A stretch of DNA of 64,000 bases from positions 1-64,000 of the forward strand of contig OOIN01000020.1 in NCBI GenBank assembly GCA_900323505.1, written 5' to 3'. The notes below the pieces were generated by a model. That model saw only the letters and a list, made by a program, of their open reading frames with translations. It searched no databases and was not told the DNA's origin. Source of the DNA: Ustilago trichophora. Its lineage: Eukaryota > Basidiomycota > Ustilaginomycetes > Ustilaginales > Ustilaginaceae. Position 1 is the stretch's first letter, and every line of letters begins with the position of its first letter. Shown here piece after piece: positions 31,115 to 40,861 of the stretch. Position numbers and translations under genes: made by a program.

Positions 31115-32035
31115 GACTGCGGTTGATCCGCACCTCCGATGAGCTGGGAAGGTGCTGGTCGGCTTTGACGTCTGCTGATCGCGACGGGCGTGGTGGTTGT
31201 GTGATAGGTTAAAGGCGATCGATGCAAGGTTGAGACAGCAGAGTGCGTGCTATTTTTTGACGTGTTAGATCATTTACTGTTTTTTCCTTTTTTCTTTCCC
31301 ATAATGGATCCGTCACACTGTGCGAAACAGGAAAAAGTCTACTTTTTCTTCTTGGACGTCTGATCGCGGCTTGGCTGGACAGCATCTTCGTCCAAGTCCG
31401 ACGATACGGCCAAGCCTCATCAATTCTAATGAGATAAACAATCGATACCTTGGTCAACATCAATGCCATCAGCTTCGTCGATTAAGCCATCGTCTGGCCG
31501 AGAATGTACAATATGGTAGCCAGGCCTAACTGTGGCATGATCTTCTCAAGCTCACGGCCAAGTTCGTTCCGTCGTGTACGGCACTGTACTATACTGTACT
31601 GTACAGTACTGGACATGGTACCTGGGGCTCTGTCCCGGTATGTCAAGGGATTGCGCTAAAGGATTGCATCCATGGTTTGTGAATCTTCCTTGTCCAAACA
31701 TGCACACAGAGCAGAAACTGGAAGAACAAACCAAACCGGGGCAAGCAGGGGTCCCGATGGTAATTGTCCAAAGAATTTGTGGCGAAGAGCCGGGTAAGCT
31801 GGCACGACATTGAAAATCAGTCGAGCCACGTTGCGAGACACCGGAACGGAACGAAGACGGACGCACAAACACACACAAATTCACAAGAGCAACAGGTAGA
31901 GGGTTGAAAAGAATCACATTTTGGAGAAGACTGAACAGGTGCAACGACGGCAAGTGACATTACTGCCACCTCGTTCAACAACATCGCAACAAGACAAGAC
32001 TTCTGCGGAAGAGCCCAGCCAGATGCTTGAGTTGT
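31115..32035. other. Intergenic region between TMEM115-like gene and eEF2
   Basis: This is the promoter side of the TMEM115-like gene and the 3' flank of eEF2. The notable content is the TACTGTACAGTA palindrome cluster at 31583-31612. No gene is seen. Confidence 0.5.
31583..31612. repeat. Dispersed TGTACTGTACAGTAC palindromic motif, copy 1
   Basis: Alternating ACTGTACT/ATACTGTACTG units merge into the palindrome TACTGTACAGTA. The same motif recurs at 35151-35185, 44178-44247, 54055-54069, 54214-54224 and 54644-54665, always outside coding sequence. Confidence 0.85.
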
Positions 32036-34795
32036 TTAGAGCTTGTCGTAATAGTTGTCCAAAGGAGGGATGGTTTCCTTGAGACCCTTGCGCTTGCGGA
32101 TAGCGGTGACAATGTCCTGGGTCTTACCGGCCTCGAGGGGAGTACCGGGAAGGAGCTGCCAGTGGTCGAAGACGGACTGGGGGAAAGCCTGACCCGAGGT
32201 GGCCTGTCGGAGATCGGCGTTGAAACCGAAGGACTCGTTGACGGGGAGGTAAGCCTTGACAGTAACCATGGGAGTACCGACACGGGGCTCCTCGGAGAAG
32301 ACGTGGCCACGACGCCTGTTGAGGCACGAGTAGATACCACCAAGACCAGAGTCGGGGCACTGGATCTCGACGAGGTAGACAGGCTCCTGGATACCGGGCT
32401 GGGCAAGGAGAGCGGCGGCGTAGCAGACACGTCGGCAGGTGGGGATCAGCTGTCCACCACCACGGTGGATGGCGTCGGTGTGGAGGGTAACATCGAGAAT
32501 GTTGAAGCGGGTACCACGCATGGGCTCCTCGGCGGCAACACCCTCCTTGGTAGCCCACTGGAAGGCGGCGACACACGAGTCCTTGATTTCGTTGAGGTAC
32601 TGAACACCCTTGGTGACATCGACGAGAAGGTTGGGGCCGGTGGTCTCGGGACCGAAGCACCAAATCTTACGGGCGTCAGTGACATCCCAGCCGTACTCGT
32701 CGGCGAGGATACGGGCACGTGCCTTGAAGTCGTCACGAGGGGTCATCTTGCCGGCCTCAATGAGCTTGGAGAGCTCCTCGTCGATGGGCATAGCCTTGAC
32801 AAAGAGACGGTTGTGCTTGTTCTGCGACTTGGAGAGAGCAACCATGGACGACTCGGCCTGGACAGTCTCACGGTAACCGACGACAGGGTCCGAGATCTTG
32901 AGGGGAATCTGGGCGTGGTCCTCCTCGAGGTCCTTGAGGACAATCTCGAGGTGGAGCTCACCGGCACCGGCAACAATGTGCTCACCGGTCTCGGCAATCC
33001 AGGCCTGGACACAGGGGTCGGACTTGGAGAGACGCTTAAGACCCTCGACAAGCTTGGGCAAGTCGTTGGCGTTCTTGACCTCGACGGCGACCTGAACGAC
33101 GGGGGAAACCGAGAACTTCATGACCTTGAGGTTGTGGGCAGTCTCGGAGCTGGTAAGGGTACCGGACTTGAGCAAGAATTGGTCGACACCGACGAGACCA
33201 AGAATGTTACCGGCGGGGCAGTCCTCGATGGGCTCGACGTAACGACCCATCATGAGCACGGTACGCTGGATCGACTTGACAAAGAGGTCCTCCTTCTTAC
33301 CGGGGGTGTAGTTGGGACCCTGGATGCGGATCTTGGGGCCCGACTTGACGGTACCGGAGAAGATACGGCCGAAGGCGTAGAATCGACCCTTGTCCGAGGT
33401 GGGGACCATCTTGGAGACGTAAAGCATGAGGGGACCCTTGGGGTCACAGTCACGGATACCGATGGCCGACTCGTCGTCGAGGGGACCCTCGTAAAGGGTC
33501 TCGACACGGTAGCGCTGGGCGGTGACGGGCGAGGGGAGGTGGATGACAATCATTTCGAGGAGGGCGTCACCGGCGGGGAGGAACTTGCGCATGGCGACCT
33601 TGAGGAGCTGCTTGCCCTCGAGGTCCTGCTCGTCCTGGGTGAGCTTGACGTCGAGCTTCTCGAGAATCTTGGGGATCTCGTCCTTCTTGAAGTTCATGAT
33701 GGCGTCAAAGACACGGAAGATGGGGTCGAGGACGAACATGTTGAAGGCACGCTCGAGGGGCTTGCCATCGGCGTCAGTGTCCTTGGTGGTCCACTTCTTG
33801 GTCTTGGGGTTGAAGAAGTTGTCGCCCCAGAGCTTGACCATCATCTTGTCCTTGTCGACACCGAACTTCTTGGCGTATCGGTTGGCGAACTGGCGAAGGG
33901 TGAAGGCCCAGCCGTGAAGACCAGAGGCGAAGGCGACGGTACCCTTTTCGGGGTAGACCTGGCTCTCACCGAGGACGGGGTCGTTGTAGGTGGCGATAAC
34001 GACGTTGACGGACTCGATGGTACGCATGAAGGACTGGTAGAGGTCCTCCTTGCCGACCTGGAGCTCGAGAAGAGCACGGTCAACCTTGTTCAAGCAGACG
34101 ACGGGCTTGATACGCTCGGTAAGAGCCTGTCGGAGCACGGTCTCGGTCTGGACACAGACACCCTCGATACAGTCGACAACGACAAGGGCACCGTCAGTGA
34201 CACGGAGAGCGGCAGTAACCTCGGACGAGAAGTCGACGTGACCGGGCGAGTCGATGAGGTTGATCAAGAACTCGTTGCCGTCCTTCTTCTGGGCGATGGC
34301 GTCAAGGGCGTCCTTCTCCATGGGGAAGTACATGGAGATGGCGGTCGACTTGATGGTGATACCACGCTCCTTCTCGTCATCACGGGTGTCCATGAAACGG
34401 GTGTCACCAGCTTTGGCACCGGCGATGATACCGGCCTTGGAAACGAGCGAGTCGGTAAGGGTGGACTTTCCGTGGTCGACGTGGGCAATAACCGACATGT
34501 TACGAATGTTGGTGGGCTTGTCCATGAGGCCACGGATCTCGTCGACGGTGAAGCTATCAAGGAGAACAAGAGGAGACAATCGGGGATTATGCATCAGTAC
34601 GAAGAATTCTCTCATTGCTTGGTCATAAGAATATCGATAGCAATATCGCATCAAGACATGTTGAGAGACGAGGAACCCCCTTGGCGGATTGTACCTGTCC
34701 GCCCACAAAAAGTTTGGAAGAGGTCCTGCTTGTGCCTTGTGATGATGATGACGATGATCGATGTCGGTTGCATGCAGAAATACTCACTTAACCAT
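32036..34795 (-). CDS. EFT1: Translation elongation factor 2 (eEF2)
   Basis: There are two exons: 34795-34788 (ATG GTT AA) and 34553-32036, with a 234-nt intron (GTGAGT ... TGATAG, phase 2). The join gives the universal start [16 protein letters not shown] and 841 aa, one less than yeast eEF2 (842). G1 is AHVDHGKST, switch II includes [12 protein letters not shown], and G4 is NKVDR. Near the C-terminus [15 protein letters not shown] holds the His that becomes diphthamide. eEF2 drives GTP-dependent translocation. The strong codon bias of this gene leaves a long antisense frame open, which is not a gene. Confidence 0.99.
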
Positions 34796-35150
34796 CTTGA
34801 CTGTACACTAGCGTCGGTGCGCTGAGGAACGAGGGAGATGGATAGGGGAGGGGGATGGGTGGTGGAAGTTGAGGATGAAGGTTGCGTTGGCGGTCTCGAG
34901 CTCAAGGCGGCAAGGGAGCAAGGGAGCAAGGGAGCAGCCACAGAGAGGCCAAAGGGGGCGAGCACCGTTGGGAGGCAGCAGAGGTCCAGATTCAGAGAGT
35001 TGGTAGGACACGGGAGCGCAGTCAAATCGAAAAAGAAAAGAAAAAACTGAGCAAAACGACGGAGCTGATTTGCAAAGGGGAGATTGGAAGGCGGAAAAAA
35101 AAAAATTTTAGACAGACAGACGAGAAAGAGGGTTCTGAAGCAATCAAGTT

Positions 35151-35185
35151 ACAGTACAGAATACCGTTACTGTACAGTACAAGTA
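35151..35185. repeat. Dispersed TGTACTGTACAGTAC palindromic motif, copy 2
   Basis: ACAGTACAG is followed 8 bp later by TTACTGTACAGTACAAGTAC, an imperfect inverted arrangement of the same CAGTA/TACTG units found at 31583. Confidence 0.8.
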
Positions 35186-35464
35186 CGGCGAATGACAGTG
35201 CGTCGAACCTCTTCTAACCCTTGTTTGAATGAATACCAAATCCAAATCTGGATCGACTCTAGCCTCTGTCGAAATGCCAGACTGCGTCTTCTTTGACAAA
35301 CAAATTCTAATCACCACAACAAATTTGTATTGCCAGAAGAAGTGCGCACACACCAACCAAAACTCCAACACTGTCCAAATGCGAATCGACTGATATTTCC
35401 CGCCACCAGGCATGCGCGCGAGAACCAAAAGAGGGACAGATCAATGCTGCTCTAACTTGAGCCT

Positions 35465-35485
35465 TGTGTGTGTGTGTGTGTGTGT
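35465..35485. repeat. (TG)n microsatellite
   Basis: Ten or so uninterrupted TG dinucleotides lie in the spacer upstream of RanGAP. Confidence 0.9.
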
Positions 35486-35987
35486 TGCAAAGACACCTGA
35501 CCGCACAGTCCAAGGCTATATGCCATCCTCGCCGACCAACCAACGAACAAATGAACGTCGCATAGTCCAGACACAGATCACCATCTCATTTCATTTTCCA
35601 GTCCGCTTGCTTGCCCATGTACACCCTAGCTCGCTATCTGATCTTTCAGAAGAGCAAGATTCAAAGTGGGTTAGGTCGAATATCGAGTGTGTTGTCGGCT
35701 CGTCGTCGGTGATCTCAGATTGTGGACGCGGACAGTCGACGTTGCCGCAGCACATGATGAGTAAATTGTCGACCACATGTCGCGCGAGTGTGCAAGCCCC
35801 GATTCTAAAATCGGGCGAGATGCAAAGCCAATCGGAATGGAAAAAGTCGTAATGCGTGTGTGTGATGTGTGTTACTTTGGACGGCAATCTGATTCAAGAG
35901 GTGTTGTTGTCGTATCGAGACAACCTCCTCTGCTCTTTGTTCGACCAACACCGTCCCCTACTTCACCTTTGTTTAGATTCATACATC

Positions 35988-38255
35988 ATGTCAGACGAGT
36001 CCAAGATCTTCTCCCTTGTCGGTCAGGGCCTCAAGCTCGACACCAAGGCAGACATTCAACCTCACCTCGATAGGCTCGACCAGATCACCGACCTCGAAGA
36101 GATCCATCTTGGAGGCAACACCCTTGGCGTTGAAGCATGTCAAGCTCTTGCTGACGTGCTCAAGAACAAGAGAAACCTCAAGGTAAGTTTTTTCAATATC
36201 GCCATGCTCGCTTGCTTTGCCTCAAGCGCTAACTCACAAGTCGTTGCTTTCCATGGTCCATTCCCACTCCGACTTGCAGGTCGCCGACTTTGCTGACATC
36301 TTCACAGGTCGACTCATCACCGAGATTCCCGATGCACTTCGTGCCCTTTGCGATGCTCTTACAGACCACACCAGCCTTGTAGAGCTCAACTTGTCCGACA
36401 ATGCTTTTGGTGGTCGATCCGCCGAGCCTATGGTCAACTTCCTCAAGAATAACCACTCCTTCTCCGTCCTCAAGCTCAACAACAATGGTCTCGGCATCAC
36501 AGGCGGTACCATTGTTGCCGAAGCCCTCTTCCAAGCTGCTCAGAACTTGAAGGCAAAGGGTCTAGAGTCCCAGCTTCGCACCGTCATTTGCGGACGCAAC
36601 CGTCTCGAGAACGGCTCAGCTCCCGTCTGGGCAAAGGCCTATGCAGCTCACGCCGGCCTCGTCGAGGTGCGCATGTTCCAGAACGGTATTCGCATGGAGG
36701 GTATCGAGGCCATTAGCAAGGGTCTCGCCTCGTGTCCTAACCTCGAGGTGCTTGACCTCCAGGACAACACCGCAACCCTCCGAGGCTCGCGCGCCATCGC
36801 CGCCTGTCTTCCCAAGTGGCCCAACCTCAAGACCCTCAACCTCTCCGACTGCCTCCTCAAGCCCAAGGGCGGTGCCCTCGTCTTTGGCGCTCTTGCCAAT
36901 GGTTCCAACAAAGCGCTCGAGACCATTCAGGTACAGTACTGCGACCTCGACCGCAAGGTTCTTGACCAGCTTGCCAGCGCCATCGAACTCCACTTGACCA
37001 AACTCACCAAGCTCGACATCAACGGCAACTGGGCCGATGAAGAGGACGAATGCATCGAAAACATCAAGAAGGCGCTTGCCAAGCACGGCCACGACAATGC
37101 TCTTCTTGAATTGGACGAAATGTGAGTATACTTGCCCGACCTGCCACGGCTCAGCTTACAAGAAATCGCCTGCTGACCTAGTTTCCCCTTTCATTTCCCA
37201 CTCTCGTGTACACAGGGATCCTGATGGCGAGGAGAGTGAGGCAGAAGACGAAGACGAAGACGGAGATCAAGACGCCGACGAGGAGCAAGAGTCCGAGCCA
37301 GCAGCGGCCAAGACCAAGCGCGACGAGACTGACGAGCTTGCCGCCGCACTCGCAAAGACCTCGGTCTCCGACGAAAAGTAAGCGCCTCATTCATTCGAAT
37401 CTCAACCATAGATATCCCATTCGCAACTTGCATCACTGTCTTTCCGCCCCATCGCAAAGTTCTGAGCGACATCCGGTGCAATCGCTCCACGGTTGCACTG
37501 GTCGTGTTCGTTGGCCGATTCAAGCATGTCTGCAAATCTCCACTTGATCCCCATCTCGACGTTGGCACTGACCCATACTGTACTTGTAACCCTCAATACA
37601 TGCCTTACTTTAACTCGGCGTTATCTGGCGACTCTCTTTGTGTCTTGTTCTCTTTAGGAAAGCTGCAGAGGCTTCAGAGCCCGAAGCAGCCGAAGACCAG
37701 ACTGCAGATGTCCATGTCGCCGTCGCAGCTAAACAGACCTGCCCTACATTTGCCGCTGAGGACGCTGCAGCTGCACCTGTCGCTCAGGAGACTGCCGACG
37801 TGCACGTCAACCACCAAGTCCAGGTGCAAAAGATCGAGCCTGTCACCGAGTCCGCCAACGAGCCCGTGAGCGAGATTAGCAATGAGGAAACCAAGGCCAC
37901 GGCCCAGGAGCCTGTCGCTGATCAAACTCAGATGCAGCCCGCTGAAGTGGCCCCTGTCCCACATACTGGCGCCTCTGCACCTATTCAGTCCCAGATTTCC
38001 GAAGCCGACATTGGTAGCGATGCTGCGGCTGCTGCGCCTTTTGCTGCCAAAACTCCGGTAGCAAAGGCAGACCCTACTGTGGATCTGTCGGACGAGCTCT
38101 ACTCGAAAAACGCTAGCGCAGAAACCTCTTCATCGCCAGCTTCGATTCCAGCTACGACTCAGCTTGACCAGTCGACGAGCGCGTCGGCTGTACCTACAAA
38201 AAAGAAACGTGGCTTCCGCGCCGCTTGGGGTGCTATCCGCGAGCTGCTCAAATAA
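35988..38255 (+). CDS. RNA1: Ran GTPase-activating protein (RanGAP, Rna1) with extended C-terminus
   Basis: The exons are 35988-36182, 36280-37121, 37216-37377 and 37658-38255, with introns of 97, 94 and 280 nt (donors GTAAGT, GTGAGT, GTAAGC). The start is MSDESKIFSLVGQGLKL. The leucine-rich repeats follow the S. pombe Rna1 pattern closely: LGGNTLGVEA, ADIFTGRLITEIPDALR (its Arg matches the catalytic Arg74), LSDNAFGGRSAEPMVNFL, ICGRNRLENGS, LDLQDNTATLRGS. An acidic tail (EESEAEDEDEDGDQDADEE) follows. RanGAP makes Ran-GDP in the cytoplasm and so powers nuclear transport. If intron 3 is retained, a TAA inside the donor (37379-37381) ends the protein at 400 aa, the usual fungal size. If it is spliced, 199 more codons of Ala/Glu-rich sequence are added, ending in a basic amphipathic RGFRAAWGAIRELLK, for 598 aa. 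Confidence 0.93.
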
Positions 38256-38571
38256 TGTTTGTTCACCAGAAAGTATACTCACATCAGACAAGCTCAGAGC
38301 AACTATGTTTTTCAGTGCTTGTAATCGTCCAAGATATTCGCACTTTCCATTGTCACCGCTTAATTTCAAGATAGTACATGCCAAGCTTTTGCCATCTTTG
38401 AGCATCCCGATGTCGATTTTTGGTTGTCAACGATGCAGGTCATCGAGGCAGATGCTGTCCCCTGAGCCAGAAAGAAAAAATGTACATGAAGCCCCGACAA
38501 TACAATTGATCCGTTGGCTGCTCCTATTTCCTACGACTTGTTACTCCTATCGACGTTGAGAGTTCATACAC
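38256..38571. other. 3' region between RanGAP and a possible small gene
   Basis: Nothing is recognised here apart from 3' untranslated sequence. Confidence 0.4.
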
Positions 38572-38997
38572 TCAGCTCTGACACATTGTCCGGCTTGCTG
38601 CATTCTTTGACATGACCTCGATCGTCTCGGTAATTTTGGCTGCATCTTTGCCCTCTTTCCGCATCGTCGGCGAATCCAAGGCGATCTGAGCTCCGCAGGC
38701 GGTTTGGATGACGATTGCGTGGCAAAGATTGGCGCAGATCGCTCGCTTCTTGAACAATTCCTTCTGGTGCGTAGAAGAAGAGTTTGGGCAAAATCTGGTT
38801 CATTACGAAAAAGGACTCTCCTTACGGGCGTTGTTATGTGGTCAACGCCGTGTTTGTTGTTCTCAGTGTCGGTGTCACTTCGTATTTGATTCTCTATCGA
38901 CGGCTTCTCGTTTGGCAATCGCAGTACCTTTGAATGGTAGTGGATCAGATCCAAACCGTGGTGGCCTTTGGTCATGGGAGTCTTTGTCAGCGGTCAT
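38572..38997 (-). CDS. Possible small spliced gene, unknown product
   Basis: This is tentative. The best-supported part is a 63-codon last exon at 38763-38572. It follows a T/C-rich acceptor (CTTCTTCTACGCACCAG) and reads KELFKKRAICANLCHAIVIQ, then TACGAQIALDS, MRKEGKDAAKITETIEVMSK and a stop. Its GC3 is near 70%, against about 46% in the competing frame. A likely first exon starts at the ATG at 38997 (MTADKDSHDQRPPRFGSDPL), but I could not fix the splice join in phase. I do not recognise the family. Confidence 0.35.
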
Positions 38998-39686
38998 GGC
39001 TTCACCCTAGCATGTAGTTCGAGGTCACTACTTGTACCAAACCAGTCACTCCCAAAACCTTGGATCTACCTGCTTGTATCGAGAAGACCTGCACTCCTCC
39101 ACGCTCAACCAACATTCAAACATTGAGCAAAAGGAGCAAAGCAGAATAGAAATAGTGTATGTATAGTTCCGTGAGCTCTGGAATGATGAATTTCTAATGC
39201 AGTGATCAAGTGCAGGGAGCTTTTCAAGGGAGCACACCTGATGAAAGTCTGTCTCGATATGATGGGGGTGGTTCTGTTGGCTTGGCAATCTTGGACGTGT
39301 CTCGTTTTTCGAGCATAGTCTCAATCAATCACAGAATGAGGGGCGGATGTCGGAATGAATGCGCCGGGGCGAGACTTTCCGGTTGAAAGAACAAGAGCGA
39401 GGCCGGCGAAGAGAGAGGATTTTGATGCGGAAAAGGCAGAGATTCAAGATTTTCGTGTGAAATGCGAGCTGAGCGCGGTAAAAGGCTGAGCGAGCGCATT
39501 CACACACACACACTCACAAACAATCACTCTCCTGCTGTGCGCGGACCACAGCGGAGAAGCGTCAACCCCGGACACGACCCCAATTTCGAATCAACTGATA
39601 TCCGCTTCTTGACTCGTACTGTGAGCTGATCATCGTCGTCCACGCTTTCCACCATCACCACCACCTACTGCACAACATCCATCATC
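38998..39686. promoter_or_regulatory. Upstream region of PEX11
   Basis: These 689 bp hold the PEX11 promoter and leader (C/A-rich from 39640, ending CATCATC before the ATG). No specific site is recognised and no gene is seen. Confidence 0.45.
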
Positions 39687-40433
39687 ATGTCCGCACTTCA
39701 GCAGATCATTCTTCACCCTTATCTTTCGCAGCTCTTGCGATTCTGGTCCACCACTGTTGGTAGGGACAAGACCTACCGTACCATTCAGTATGCCGCTCGA
39801 TTCCTCGCCTGGTACGAATACCGTAAGGGTGCTACCAAGGAGACCGTCGCACGTCTCACCGCACTCAAATCGCAGCTCGGTCTCAGCCGAAAGCTCATGC
39901 GTGTTGGCAAGTTCCTCGAGCACTTCCAGGCCGCCCTCAAGGCCACTACCATCCAGGACCCTGTCGTTTCGTACGCTGCCATCGGCCGACAGCTTGGCTA
40001 TGGCTTCTACCTGATCCTCGACACCCTCCAGTGGATTCACGGTGCCAAGGTCTATCAGTTCGAAAAGGCTACCGCTGACAAGATCTCAAAGAACGCCGCA
40101 CGATTCTGGCTCCTCGGTCTTACCTTCTCCCTCGCTTCCGGCAGCTACAAGACCTACGTTCTCCAGCAGCGCGCCGCCAGCGCCAAGCGCCCTCGTGCTA
40201 CCGCCGAGAAGGAGGCGGATCGCAAGATTGAACTTGCACAGATCTCAACCGAGCAGGCCGCAGTCCGATACCAGATGACTCAAGACGCTCTTGACTGGCT
40301 CATCCCCGCCACTGGCGCCGACATCCTCGGCCTCGACGAAGGTATTCTCGGTCTCGCCGGTTGTGCTTCGTCCATCATGGGCGCCCGCACTCAGTGGAGG
40401 GCCGTCAACGGCTCGGCCGCCAAGTCCAAGTAA
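39687..40433 (+). CDS. PEX11: Peroxisomal membrane elongation/division protein Pex11
   Basis: The product is 248 aa from one exon, the usual Pex11 length. It starts MSALQQIILHPYLSQLLRFW, the typical Pex11 opening. RTIQYAARFLAWYEYRKG and SRKLMRVGKFLEHFQAALKA form the amphipathic helices that bend the peroxisome membrane. YGFYLILDTLQWIHGAKVY and DILGLDEGILGLAGCASSIM are the later membrane-associated segments. Pex11 controls peroxisome number and elongation. Confidence 0.95.
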   Translation: MSALQQIILHPYLSQLLRFWSTTVGRDKTYRTIQYAARFLAWYEYRKGATKETVARLTALKSQLGLSRKLMRVGKFLEHFQAALKATTIQDPVVSYAAIGRQLGYGFYLILDTLQWIHGAKVYQFEKATADKISKNAARFWLLGLTFSLASGSYKTYVLQQRAASAKRPRATAEKEADRKIELAQISTEQAAVRYQMTQDALDWLIPATGADILGLDEGILGLAGCASSIMGARTQWRAVNGSAAKSK

Positions 40434-40861
40434 GCCAAACGGCGCTTGTTGTCAGACTACAGTATCACGGATCTTTGCACTTCCATTACCCCATTGTAAC
40501 ATCGACCATACGAATCTCAGCTTAGCCTCTTTGACGAATCTTTTCGAGTGACTCGGCTATGCCTAACTCGCCGACCGCTCTTCACAAGAGCAGGTCCAGC
40601 TCTTCAGTTCACGCAGCACGCATTCAGCCGTTTTGGGCGAGTTGGCGGCATCTTGAGATCTTGAACAGTTTACGCTCATCGACACTCCCGAGAGAGTCGG
40701 GCATCACCTGTCAACTGGGACGTGCAAACTAAGAGAGCGGACAGATGCCGAGATGCATAGCATTGAGACACGAACAGTAAAGACAAGACAAACATTGCTA
40801 ATCAAGTACAGAAGAACAAACACAAAGGAAACCGAGATCGAGAATGGAACCGAAACCCAAA
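40434..40861. other. 3' intergenic region between PEX11 and the Zn2Cys6 gene
   Basis: These 428 bp lie between convergent gene ends. Nothing else is seen. Confidence 0.5.

Larger units (their letters stand above)
34796..35987. promoter_or_regulatory. Divergent promoter region of eEF2 and RanGAP
   Basis: These 1,192 bp lie between two head-to-head genes. The region contains an AAGGGAGC repeat near 34911-34940, the TACTGTACAGTAC motif at 35151-35185 and a (TG)n tract at 35465-35485. No gene is recognised. Confidence 0.6.

Noticed and set aside
32027..34825. A 932-codon open frame antisense to eEF2
   Set aside because: It mirrors the strongly biased codons of eEF2, has no domain and is very rich in Leu, Gly and Asp. 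It is a shadow frame.
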